DNA of 30,577 nt from a virus: positions 1 through 30,577 of the IMG/VR virus record IMGVR_UViG_3300036781_000128, one strand, 5' to 3'. A model generated the notes under the pieces. That model saw only the letters and a program-made list of their open reading frames with translations. It had not been told where the DNA came from and searched no databases. The position numbers and the translations under genes are program-made. Of the stretch, positions 1 to 7,212 are shown in pieces. The first letter of the stretch is position 1; each line of letters begins with the position of its first letter.

Positions 1-1
1 C

Positions 2-49
2 GCGCGCACCCCGGCCTGGATGCCGGTCATGACGGAGCACCTGCTGTGA
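2..49 (+). CDS. 3' end of an upstream gene (partial)
   Basis: A reading frame open from the window edge ends at a TGA at 47-49 and encodes about 15 residues (ending TEHLL). It sits just before a chain of short co-directional phage genes, so it may be the tail of the previous gene. Too little is visible to name it, and chance openness in GC-rich DNA is a real alternative. Confidence 0.3.
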   Translation, partial: ARTPAWMPVMTEHLL

Positions 50-71
50 ACCCCGTGAGAGGACTTGAGCG

Positions 72-236
72 ATGAGTGCGGCTGAGATGGCAGGGGTGCG
101 TGTGGGCGGGAAGGGGTGCGAGACGGCCAGAAACGGGGTTGTGAGCGCCGCAGAGGTCGGAAAGGCGGAATCCCTCGTCCGGCGTGGTGACGGGGCTGGA
201 GAATGCCAGCGGTGTGATTCGGGGGTGGGTGGATGA
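72..236 (+). CDS. Small hypothetical protein, 54 aa
   Basis: An ATG at 72 follows a purine-rich GAGAGGA stretch and reads to a TGA at 234-236. That stop overlaps the next gene's ATG (ATGA), the coupling used throughout this region. The protein is Gly/Val-rich, has a CQRC pair near its C-terminus and no recognisable domain. The overlap is the main support; function unknown. Confidence 0.4.
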   Translation: MSAAEMAGVRVGGKGCETARNGVVSAAEVGKAESLVRRGDGAGECQRCDSGVGG

Positions 237-427
237 GCGAGGTTCGCGTGATGCTGGCTGACGGCACACCCATGAACATCCAGTCGGAGGAGCCGCTGCC
301 GGACGGACTGAGGGCCTACATCGAGACCCACACACGCCCTGAGCTCGAAGCGACCATGGCGTTCTGGGCGGCCGTCTGGGCCGAGGCGGGCGAGGCGCGC
401 TTGGCTTGGGCTGAGGAGAACGAGTGA
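233..427 (+). CDS. Small acidic hypothetical protein, 64 aa
   Basis: The ATG at 233 overlaps the preceding stop and the TGA at 425-427 overlaps the next GTG, so translation is probably coupled on both sides. The protein is strongly acidic, with a Trp/Ala/Glu-rich helical C-terminal half (residues about 35-64). No catalytic motif or membrane segment is visible. Function unknown; it belongs to the left-end small-gene set typical of actinophages. Confidence 0.6.
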   Translation: MSEVRVMLADGTPMNIQSEEPLPDGLRAYIETHTRPELEATMAFWAAVWAEAGEARLAWAEENE

Positions 428-615
428 GCGCCATCTGTGGACGTGACGCGGTTGACGGCTACGTGTGGCTCTACGGGCCGAGCCTCGTCAAGGGCGGCGG
501 ACCGGAGCGCGTGGTCAGCGACGAGCCGGACCCGGACTTCAAGCCGCGGCCAGTGGGGTTCACGGCACCGCTGGTTGAGGCCGAGCCGGACCTGTGGGAG
601 GGCGACCAGGCATGA
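424..615 (+). CDS. Small hypothetical protein, 63 aa
   Basis: It starts with the GTG at 424 in a GTGA overlap and ends in an ATGA overlap with the following zinc-ribbon gene at 612. The product is acidic and Pro-rich in its second half, with no transmembrane segment or known motif. The double overlap argues that this is the real frame, although other long frames cross the same bases. Confidence 0.55.
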   Translation: MSAICGRDAVDGYVWLYGPSLVKGGGPERVVSDEPDPDFKPRPVGFTAPLVEAEPDLWEGDQA

Positions 616-1496
616 GCACCGACAGCATCACCAAGGCGGCCGGTCACCTGACCGAGATCACCAAGCTCGCCACCTGGCTCGAAGACCAGGCGCTCAACCG
701 CAGCGACGACAGGCTCATGCCCGGCGGACGCGCGACCGTCGCACTGGCCCACGTCGGAAGCCCCCGCGCATGGGCCGAGAACATCAACGCCGACGAGGTC
801 TACCACCTGAGCACCTGCACCAAGCCGAACCACGTCAGGTGCCGGTACGCCGAAGCTGCTGCCGACGAGGACAACGACGGGCCCGTGCTGCAAGACCTGC
901 TGTTCTGGTCCGAGGCGTGGCGCGACGAGCACGGCTACCAGCTCGACCGGCGGCCCACGATCGGCAGCGAGGCGGCATTCCTGCGCAACTCGCTGGAGTG
1001 GGCATGGGTCAACGAGCTCCACTGGGACGACTTCGTCAACGACCTGGAGGCGGCCCAGACGAAGCTCGAGAACCTGCTGCTGAGTGGCATCCGGTCCGAG
1101 CGTGGCGTGCCGTGCATGTACGACGAGTGCCGAGGCAAGCGGGTGGTACGCAAGATGGTGCCCACTCGCGACAAGGTGTCCGGGCTCAAGACGTGGGCGC
1201 TCACCAACTGGCACTGCCCGCGCTGCCACCGGGAGTGGAACGAGGACGCCTACCGCCGCAGCGTCGCCGCCGCCGCGTGGAGTGCCCAAGCCGAGCACAT
1301 CGACGGCGAGGTGTGGTGCACCGCCAAGTACGCCGCGCGCCAGGTCGAGCGCACCGAGGGCTGTGTGCGCGTCTGGATCGCCAAACACGGGTGGCCCACC
1401 GCCTGCATGGTGCGTGGGCGCAGGCTGGGGTTCGTCCGGCTGGCTGACGTGGAGGGACACGCAGAGAAGGCCAAGCGCAGGAAGCGAGCGGCCTGA
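612..1496 (+). CDS. Zinc-ribbon / helix-turn-helix DNA-binding protein
   Basis: A 294-aa protein. The start at 612 is chosen for its ATGA overlap with the upstream stop; an ATG at 594 is in frame but less likely. Residues 168-173 hold a CX4C pair and 202-205 a CPRC pair, together resembling a zinc ribbon. After them, residues 237-282 (AARQVERTEGCVRVWIAKHG, then RGRRLGFVRLADV) read like an excisionase/MerR-type winged HTH with its recognition wing, followed by a basic tail. An upstream CSTC-like pair is absent, so one zinc site is expected. It probably binds phage or host DNA, perhaps as a regulator, but the target is unknown. The N-terminal 160 residues are helical and unrecognised. Confidence 0.7.
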   Translation: MSTDSITKAAGHLTEITKLATWLEDQALNRSDDRLMPGGRATVALAHVGSPRAWAENINADEVYHLSTCTKPNHVRCRYAEAAADEDNDGPVLQDLLFWSEAWRDEHGYQLDRRPTIGSEAAFLRNSLEWAWVNELHWDDFVNDLEAAQTKLENLLLSGIRSERGVPCMYDECRGKRVVRKMVPTRDKVSGLKTWALTNWHCPRCHREWNEDAYRRSVAAAAWSAQAEHIDGEVWCTAKYAARQVERTEGCVRVWIAKHGWPTACMVRGRRLGFVRLADVEGHAEKAKRRKRAA

Positions 1497-1612
1497 GTGG
1501 CTGGTGTGTACCCTGTGGCTTGTTACAGCCCTGAGTTGTTGGCGCGCCCCGAGCCTGATGGCCGGGGCATCGTGGTCTCAGGCGCCGGTCAACGGTGAGA
1601 GGATCTGTCCTC

Positions 1613-1768
1613 ATGAGCGCCCACCATCCCAGCCGATCATGGCGAGGCTGCGCGCTGTGCAAGCCACACAAGCGCCGCGGCACTGGGCGCCGCGAGAGAG
1701 ACCCCATCGCCGTCCGCCGCAAGCTCGGCAAGTCTCAGCGACTCACGAGGCGCGACCTCGGCGATTGA
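1613..1768 (+). CDS. 51-aa CxxCKPHK small basic protein
   Basis: The ATG at 1613 is preceded by GAGAGGA, and the frame reads 51 residues to the TGA at 1766-1768. The product has GCALCKPHKRRG followed by a basic region ending RLTRRDLGD. Short proteins with this CxxCKPHK...RRDLGD pattern recur in actinobacteria and their phages, as far as I recall, without an assigned function. The Cys pair plus His could bind one metal ion, and the high Arg/Lys content suggests nucleic-acid or ribosome contact; both are inference. It lies 22 bp before the methyltransferase-like gene. Confidence 0.65.
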   Translation: MSAHHPSRSWRGCALCKPHKRRGTGRRERDPIAVRRKLGKSQRLTRRDLGD

Positions 1769-1789
1769 GGGATGTGTCGGGAGGCTGAT

Positions 1790-2359
1790 GTGACGGGTCT
1801 CGCGGGGTTCGACCTCGGACCGGACTACTCCGGCGGTCCTGAGGGTGTGGATCGGTCACTCCTCGCGCACGTGCTCTCGCTGAAGCCGCAGGGTTGGGCG
1901 GTCGAGTTCGGCGTCGGGTCGGGTGGCACGCTCGCGATGATCGCGGCGGTCATGCCGGTGATCGGCTTCGGGAACACGACCGGGCTCACGGAGCGGTGGG
2001 GTAGTCGCTACAAGGCGGGCTCGTTCAAGTACCCGACACCCGAGGTGGTCGGCGCGACGGTGGTCCCCGGCGACTTCGCCAACACGGTGCCCGGCTATGA
2101 CTGGCCGGACGAGATTGGGCTCATCCACTTCGATGCCGACACCTACGGCGCGACGAACCTCGCGCTTGACTCACTCCCGCCGATCGAGCCGAACACACTC
2201 CTGGTCTTCGACGAGTGGGACACCAGCGACGACGGCGACCCTGAGCGCGGCATCGAGCATGAGCAGCGCGCGTTCGGTGAGTACGTCGCACGGACCGGCC
2301 TGAGGTTCGAGGTCATCGGCCACGGTCGACAGCAGGCGGCGTTCAGGGTGATCGCGTGA
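1790..2359 (+). CDS. TylF-like class I methyltransferase-like protein
   Basis: A 189-aa protein. The GTG at 1790 is preferred because GGGAGG lies 8 bp before it; an ATG at 1772 is the alternative. The glycine-rich SAM loop EFGVGSGGT is at residues 39-47, and IHFDADTYGAT at 112-122 resembles the acidic metal/substrate region of TylF/macrocin-type O-methyltransferases. Where relatives carry GFDxFxGL after strand 2, this one has GFGNTTGL, so the acidic residue that usually binds the SAM ribose is missing. It starts a coupled run with three glycosyltransferase-like genes (GTGA overlap at 2356), which suggests methylation of a transferred sugar. The substrate is unknown, and reduced activity is possible. 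Confidence 0.7.
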   Translation: MTGLAGFDLGPDYSGGPEGVDRSLLAHVLSLKPQGWAVEFGVGSGGTLAMIAAVMPVIGFGNTTGLTERWGSRYKAGSFKYPTPEVVGATVVPGDFANTVPGYDWPDEIGLIHFDADTYGATNLALDSLPPIEPNTLLVFDEWDTSDDGDPERGIEHEQRAFGEYVARTGLRFEVIGHGRQQAAFRVIA

Positions 2360-3255
2360 CCCGCATCGTCTTGTTCGTGTTCGCCGGCCGTGAAGCCAAT
2401 ATGCGCATCCAGCGGCCATTCCTCGACCGCCTGCTCGAGGAGCACCCCGAGGCCGAGCTACACCTCTGGGACTTGACGCGCACCCCCGAGGATGCCGAGT
2501 ACGTCCGCGCGCAGGCCTCGGACCGCATCGTGGTCCATACCCACCTCCACCCGGGTCACCCGATCGCCTGCAACGTGCCACCTGGGGCGAAGGGCCGCCG
2601 TGGCTGCCGGTGCTTCGCCCATCGCCCGCCCTACGAGCAGCCCTATCGCTGGTATGCCGAGCGTGACGAGTGCGCCGATGCGGTATTCGTGAAGCTCGAC
2701 GACGACGTGGTGTTCATGGAGACCACGGGGTTCGGCAACTTCATTGGCGCCCTTGAGGCACACCCCAGCGCGGTCATCTCGGCGAATGTCATCAACAACG
2801 CCGTGTGCGCCAAGCATGACCCGTGGTTGGCACCTGAGGTGCTCCGGCTGTTCGACGTCGGGGGCGTGGGCGACCCAGCAGCCGACAAGGCTTGGTGGTG
2901 GCTCCACGCTGACCCGCAGTTTGCCCGGGTGGGCCATGAGTGGTTCCTCGACCAGTGGCAGGACCTAACCCTGGGCACCTCCAAGAACCTGATGCGCTCC
3001 CGGCCTGGCGAGCGCCTAAGCATCAACTGCATCGCGTTCACCCACTCGACCATGAAGCGGCTGGCGGGCATGTTCGCTCGTGAGACGAAGCTGGGCGACG
3101 AGGGTGCTGTCGACAGGCTCCTCCCCCGCATCGCGCTGGGGTTCCGGGTGGCGCACCTGACGTTCGGGCCGCAGGACAAGGCGATGACACTGCGCGAGTT
3201 GGATGACCTGCGAGCGAGGTACGCGGCGATGGGCAAGGAGTACCTCGGTGCCTGA
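2356..3255 (+). CDS. Glycosyltransferase-like protein (GT-A, DDD motif)
   Basis: A 299-aa protein starting with GTG in a GTGA overlap. It opens with a beta-strand-like RIVLFVFAG. Residues 112-120 (VKLDDDVVF) form the hydrophobic-DxD-hydrophobic signature that binds the metal and nucleotide sugar in GT-A glycosyltransferases. A Cys/His cluster (about 72-89: CNVPPG..GCRCFAH) is unusual and could bind metal. It is the first of three adjacent transferase-like genes, which suggests sequential sugar addition to a phage structural protein or host envelope molecule. The acceptor and sugar cannot be told from sequence. Confidence 0.7.
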   Translation: MTRIVLFVFAGREANMRIQRPFLDRLLEEHPEAELHLWDLTRTPEDAEYVRAQASDRIVVHTHLHPGHPIACNVPPGAKGRRGCRCFAHRPPYEQPYRWYAERDECADAVFVKLDDDVVFMETTGFGNFIGALEAHPSAVISANVINNAVCAKHDPWLAPEVLRLFDVGGVGDPAADKAWWWLHADPQFARVGHEWFLDQWQDLTLGTSKNLMRSRPGERLSINCIAFTHSTMKRLAGMFARETKLGDEGAVDRLLPRIALGFRVAHLTFGPQDKAMTLRELDDLRARYAAMGKEYLGA

Positions 3256-4033
3256 GCGCTACCCCCTCGTTGTGCTGGATCATCTGGAGCGACGGACTGA
3301 TGACCCTGCAGCCCTGGCGGAGATCCACCGTCTGAGGTCGGCCCAAGTCCCGTCAGTCGCCGTCGTCATCCCCTTCCGGGACCGTGGCGCCGACCCACTC
3401 CGCAAGGCCAACCTCGAGACAGTCCTGCGGATGCATCAGGTCTATCCGGTGCATGTGGTTGACGACGGTCGCAGCGGGCTGGAGCAGTTCTCGCGCAGCG
3501 CGGCCTACAACCGCGGCGCCCGCCTGACTGACGCCGAGGTCATCATCTACCTCGAGTCCGACATGTTGGTGCCGTTCCCACAACTGCTTGCGGCAGTGCA
3601 GATGGCCGCAGAGACTCCCGGTCTGGTTGTCCCGTTCGACCTGTACGCCTACCTGTCCCCTGAGGACTCAGAGCGGGTCCGAAACGACGCCGACCCGGCC
3701 GGGTTTACACCGGAGAAGACGATCAGCAACGGTCGCAGCATTGGCGCTGTCAACGTCGTGTCACGCGAGACACTCGCCCTCGTGGGCGGCTACACCGAGC
3801 GCACCGAAGGCTCATGGTGGGACGACCGGATCATGCACCACGCGTTCGATGTGTGTGCTGGGCCGACTCGGTGGGTCAGTGGGCCGGGCTACCACCTGTT
3901 CCACCTGCCTGGCTTCCGTGGCGAGCACCTGAGCGACGAAGACCGGGCCGCGACGGCGCGGAACAAGGCGCTGTGGCAGAAGGTGCGGCGGCTGAGCGAC
4001 CCCGAGCGGGTCCGAGCCGCTCTGCACGGATGA
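3248..4033 (+). CDS. Family 2-like glycosyltransferase
   Basis: A 261-aa protein. The GTG at 3248, overlapping the previous gene by 8 bp, removes an implausible Arg-rich extension and is taken as the start. VAVVIPFRDRG at about 37-47 is the first strand of a GT2 fold, HVVDDG at 69-74 the second, and YLESDMLV at 101-108 supplies an ExD in place of DxD. Residues from about 175 (GAVNVVSRETLALVGGYTE) through the following WWDD resemble the C-terminal galactosyltransferase-type region that contacts the acceptor. It ends in an ATGA overlap with the next transferase-like gene. Likely role: adding a sugar to the same acceptor as its neighbours. Confidence 0.75.
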   Translation: MPERYPLVVLDHLERRTDDPAALAEIHRLRSAQVPSVAVVIPFRDRGADPLRKANLETVLRMHQVYPVHVVDDGRSGLEQFSRSAAYNRGARLTDAEVIIYLESDMLVPFPQLLAAVQMAAETPGLVVPFDLYAYLSPEDSERVRNDADPAGFTPEKTISNGRSIGAVNVVSRETLALVGGYTERTEGSWWDDRIMHHAFDVCAGPTRWVSGPGYHLFHLPGFRGEHLSDEDRAATARNKALWQKVRRLSDPERVRAALHG

Positions 4034-4647
4034 GCCTCCACGTCGCGGTTGTCGCACACGTCGCTCGCACCGAGCAGGCCAAGCGGCTGACCGACGAGCT
4101 CGGGGCTGAGCTGTTCATGGACGACGGCAGCATCGGCGAGTGGTTCAATCACCGCCGAGCGCTGGCCTGGGCTGCCACCCAGGACGGCCACGCGGTCATC
4201 GTGCAGGACGACGCGCTACCGGTTGCGGGATTCCTCGAGCACGCCACCCGCGCCGCCTCAGAACGGCCCGCTGACATGATCGGGCTGTACGTCGGTAGGC
4301 AGCGACCCAAGCGGGCAGCAGCCCAGCGGGCAGTACGGCAAGCTGACCGAACGGGAGCCTCGTGGCTGACGGCTCCCGGGCTGTGGTGGGGTGTCGCGAC
4401 CATCGTGCCGTGCGCTGCCATCCCAGCCCTGCTCGACGCCGCAGACGCCATGCACAGCAACTACGACATCAGGCTAGGACGGGCGTGGCTCGCAACCCAG
4501 CGCCGGCCAGTGACCTACACGTGGCCGTCGCTGGTCGACCACGCCGACAGCCCCAGCGTCATCGAGCGCAACCGCGAACGACCCAGCGGCCGAGTGGCCT
4601 GGCGGGTCGGCGTACCCAACTGGACCGGTGGGACGGTGGCGATGTGA
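4030..4647 (+). CDS. Glycosyltransferase-like protein (QDDA motif)
   Basis: A 205-aa protein starting with the ATG of an ATGA overlap. The core pattern is WFNHRRALAWA (about 38-48) followed by HAVIVQDDALPVAGF (54-68), as in small phage glycosyltransferases and LPS-type family 25 enzymes where E/QDDA binds the metal-nucleotide sugar. A later NYDIRLGRAWL segment fits the second half of that fold. It is the third transferase-like gene in the cluster. Classification rests on one motif and on context, so the exact family is uncertain. Confidence 0.6.
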   Translation: MSLHVAVVAHVARTEQAKRLTDELGAELFMDDGSIGEWFNHRRALAWAATQDGHAVIVQDDALPVAGFLEHATRAASERPADMIGLYVGRQRPKRAAAQRAVRQADRTGASWLTAPGLWWGVATIVPCAAIPALLDAADAMHSNYDIRLGRAWLATQRRPVTYTWPSLVDHADSPSVIERNRERPSGRVAWRVGVPNWTGGTVAM

Positions 4648-4648
4648 C

Positions 4649-5044
4649 ATGCGCAGAGTCGTCGCCATCTACGGGCCACCAGGTGCGGGCAAGTCCACAC
4701 ATGCAGCCACCCTCGGCCTGACGGTCTACGACCTCGACGAGTGGGCAGGTACACCAGCCACCTTCCGCTCGGCACTCAGCGCCCTCGCAACCGACCCCCA
4801 CGCACAGGCTGCGGTCATCAGGTGCGACCCGTACTCAGGTGCCGCCGCCCTGTGTGGTGCTACCGACCAGATGGTGCTGGCTACCCCGCTCGCCGAGTGT
4901 GTGCGCAGGATCAAGGCCAGGGGTAGGACCACGCCACCCATCAAGGTGCAGGTAGCAGCAGCACAGGCATGGTGGCGTGAGTACGAGCGGCATTGGCACG
5001 TACTGCCCGCCCTGCCCGGCGGTGCACGCAGGCGGGCGCTGTGA
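4649..5044 (+). CDS. P-loop kinase-like protein
   Basis: A 131-aa protein. The ATG at 4649 lies just after the previous TGA (4645-4647). A perfect Walker A motif GPPGAGKST spans residues 9-17, followed by a short domain with YDLDEW (about 29-34), which may provide the acidic residue of small nucleoside/sugar kinases. ECVRRIKARGR (about 87-97) resembles their lid arginines. At about 130 aa it is shorter than most kinases. Its place after the glycosyltransferase-like genes and before the HNH gene allows either a sugar/nucleotide-phosphorylation role or a DNA-related one. GTGA overlap with the next gene. Confidence 0.7.
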   Translation: MRRVVAIYGPPGAGKSTHAATLGLTVYDLDEWAGTPATFRSALSALATDPHAQAAVIRCDPYSGAAALCGATDQMVLATPLAECVRRIKARGRTTPPIKVQVAAAQAWWREYERHWHVLPALPGGARRRAL

Positions 5045-5328
5045 CCAAGGCCAAGTACTCAGGCGCCAGACACAGGGGCACGCGAGCCAAGCTCAAGCCC
5101 ACCGTGGACGCAGGGCAGGCCATGTGTGCCGAGACGCTGTGCCTCGAGCAGCGCGACGGACGCACACGCTGGATAGCACCGGGCACACCGTGGGACCTCG
5201 CTGAGACCGACGACGGGCTCGAGTTCAAAGGACCCGCTCACAGACGCTGCAACCGTGCCGATGGTGCGCGTAGGGGCAATCAGATGCGGGGCAAGCGCGG
5301 GGTGAGTGTGCGTCGGCGAGTGCTCTGA
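5041..5328 (+). CDS. HNH-type endonuclease, degenerate first His
   Basis: A 95-aa protein starting at the GTG of a GTGA overlap. It follows the small actinophage HNH pattern: Cys29-X4-Cys34, a PGTPWDLA segment (47-54), then GPAHRRCNRA (64-73) with His67, Cys70 and Asn71. Relatives I recall read DLAH or DLGH at the first HNH histidine; here residue 55 is Glu. It lies directly upstream of the terminase genes, where HNH proteins of cos phages cooperate with terminase in genome cutting. The His-to-Glu change may lower or abolish cleavage or alter the metal used. Confidence 0.75.
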   Translation: MTKAKYSGARHRGTRAKLKPTVDAGQAMCAETLCLEQRDGRTRWIAPGTPWDLAETDDGLEFKGPAHRRCNRADGARRGNQMRGKRGVSVRRRVL

Positions 5329-5427
5329 AAGTCGAGTAGGCCGGTCGTTTTTGGAGGGGCCTAACCCACTGCCGCCGGAGTGGCCCGGTCTATCTACAGC
5401 ATTTTCCACTTCCACCGAGGGGGCGTG
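5329..5427 (+). promoter_or_regulatory. Intergenic segment before the terminase genes
   Basis: A 99-bp gap breaks a run of overlapping genes. It holds a T5 run inside GC-rich DNA (about 5348-5352), a small CCACT/AGTGG inverted repeat and an AT-richer patch around TCTATCTACAGCATTTTCC. The small terminase RBS (GAGGGGG) is at its right end. In cos phages the packaging site often lies just here, and a late promoter would also fit, but I cannot define cohesive ends or clear -35/-10 boxes. Confidence 0.3.
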
Positions 5428-5745
5428 ATGGCCGTGCGCAAGACCCCCCTTCGTTCCGTCGCCCCGGACGAGAAGCCCGAGCCCGAAGCCAAGGTTGAAA
5501 GGCAGACGGTGGCTGAGGCTGCCGCCACCGGAGACCACCGCGCGTTGCTGGTCTCCATGCGTGAGCGGATCGCGCAGACGGTGAGCAACCCCGACTGTCC
5601 GCCGCGTGACCTCGCCGCCCTAACCCGTCGACTCCAGGACATCGCGAAGGAGATCGACGCGATCGATCTCCGCGCTCGGCAGGAGTCCAAGGAGGACGGC
5701 GATGACGAAGCGCCCGACGAGAGCTGGGACGAGGAAGCTCTCTGA
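5428..5745 (+). CDS. Terminase small subunit
   Basis: A 105-aa protein. The ATG at 5428 is chosen because GAGGGGG lies just upstream; the earlier ATG at 5380 has no such site. The central motif MRERIAQTV...CPPRDLAALTRRLQ followed by IAKEIDAID is characteristic of actinophage small terminases and is likely the DNA-recognition and oligomerisation helices. The C-terminus is very acidic. It recognises the packaging site and hands DNA to the large subunit, whose ATG lies inside this gene's last 44 bp. Confidence 0.85.
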   Translation: MAVRKTPLRSVAPDEKPEPEAKVERQTVAEAAATGDHRALLVSMRERIAQTVSNPDCPPRDLAALTRRLQDIAKEIDAIDLRARQESKEDGDDEAPDESWDEEAL

Positions 5746-7201
5746 GGTTGCCCGCCACATCGTCAAGCCGAGCGGCATTGTCGCCACGGGTTGGCCGAAG
5801 GTCGAGAAGACTGCTCGCGAGAAGCTCGGGATCGCGTTCGATGAGTGGCAGTGTGGTGCTGGCCGACTGACTCTGGCCCGCCGCGCTGACGGCAAGTTGG
5901 CCGCGATGGTCGGCGGCGTCGGGATGTCGCTGCCTCGTCAGGTTGGGAAGACCTACCTACTCGCCGGTCTACTCTTCGCGCTCTGTGTCGACAACCCGGG
6001 CCTGCTGGTCATTTGGTCGGCGCACCACTCGAAGACGCACAACGAGACGTTCTTGGCGATGCAGGGTTTCGCGAAGAGGCTCAAGGTCGCGCCTTACGTC
6101 GAGCAGGTGTACACCGGCTCGGGCGACGAGGCTGTCGTGTTCGTCAACGGGTCCCGCATCCTGTTCGGCGCCCGGGAACGTGGCTTCGGTCGAGGCATTC
6201 CCGGTGTTGACGTGCTGGTGATGGACGAGGCTCAGATCCTCTCCGACAAGGCGCTGGAGAACATGCTGGCGACTCTCAACACGTCGCAGCTCGGGTTGGC
6301 GCTCTATATCGGCACCCCTCCGCGACCGGAGGACAACTCGGAGGCGTTCACGCGCATCCGGACCGAGGCGCTGTCGGGCGATTCGGATGATCTGGTCTGG
6401 ATCGAGTGTGGGGCTGATCCCGACGCCGATCCCCACGACGAGAAGCAGTGGGCCATGGCGAATCCGTCGTTCCCTCATCGCACTCCCCGCGAGTCCATCC
6501 TGCGGCTGCTTCGGCGGCTCAAGGAGGACGGCTTCCGCCATGAGGGCCTCGGCATCTGGGATGAGGTTGGCGCCGGCATCCTCCCGGGATGGTCCGGCCT
6601 GTTCCTCGACGTCGATGACGACGAATTCGAGTGGGAGCTTCCACAGCCGTCGGCGGTTGGCATCGCGGTTGGCATAGGTGGTTCTCACGGCTCCATCGCC
6701 TCGGCTGACGCCTGGCCCGACGGCGTGCTGATCGGCGAGCCTTCGATCGACACCCTCGATGGGCCAACCGATAGTCAGACGGACCTCACTGGCGCAGTCA
6801 ATCTCTCGGCGGTCGACAGGCGATCGGGCACTGACTGGATCCCGGCCGAGGCGAAGCGCATCCAAGACCTGTACGGCTGTGACGTGGTGATCGACGAGAA
6901 GTGTCCGGACGGCACGCTCATCGAGCGGCTGGAACAGGCCGGGGTGTATGTGACCGTCATGGCGCTGACCGACGTCGTGCAGGGCTGCTCGGAGCTGGTG
7001 AACCGGGTCCGCGAGGGTCGCGTCACCCACCAGCGCACCACCGAGCTCGACGACGCGATCGAGGTTGCCATCTGGCGCTCGGTAGGCGATGGCCGCCAGG
7101 TCTTCGGCCGCCAGAAGTCATCCGGCCCGATCGACATGCTCGAGGCCGCCACTGCCGCCCTATGGGGCGCACTGAACCCGCAGACACCTGCGATCTACTA
7201 G
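5702..7201 (+). CDS. Terminase large subunit
   Basis: A 499-aa packaging motor, the usual length. The ATG at 5702 has a strong GGAGG 7 bp upstream. The Walker A variant SLPRQVGKT is at 76-84 and Walker B VLVMDEAQ at 171-178, with IGTPPRP near 203-209 as motif III. The C-terminal nuclease domain keeps VVIDEKCPDG (395-404) and ELDDAI (448-453). Where related terminases have the first catalytic Asp (AVDV or SVD), this one reads GIAVGIGGSHGSI (320-332), so that Asp is Gly. The ATPase should translocate DNA; the nuclease may be weak or use another residue. Portal and protease genes follow directly. Confidence 0.93.
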   Translation: MTKRPTRAGTRKLSEVARHIVKPSGIVATGWPKVEKTAREKLGIAFDEWQCGAGRLTLARRADGKLAAMVGGVGMSLPRQVGKTYLLAGLLFALCVDNPGLLVIWSAHHSKTHNETFLAMQGFAKRLKVAPYVEQVYTGSGDEAVVFVNGSRILFGARERGFGRGIPGVDVLVMDEAQILSDKALENMLATLNTSQLGLALYIGTPPRPEDNSEAFTRIRTEALSGDSDDLVWIECGADPDADPHDEKQWAMANPSFPHRTPRESILRLLRRLKEDGFRHEGLGIWDEVGAGILPGWSGLFLDVDDDEFEWELPQPSAVGIAVGIGGSHGSIASADAWPDGVLIGEPSIDTLDGPTDSQTDLTGAVNLSAVDRRSGTDWIPAEAKRIQDLYGCDVVIDEKCPDGTLIERLEQAGVYVTVMALTDVVQGCSELVNRVREGRVTHQRTTELDDAIEVAIWRSVGDGRQVFGRQKSSGPIDMLEAATAALWGALNPQTPAIY

Positions 7202-7212
7202 GGAGGTTTGCC

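Noticed and set aside
5329-5427. A defined cos site
   Set aside because: The position is plausible, but no cohesive-end sequence can be recognised without genome ends.
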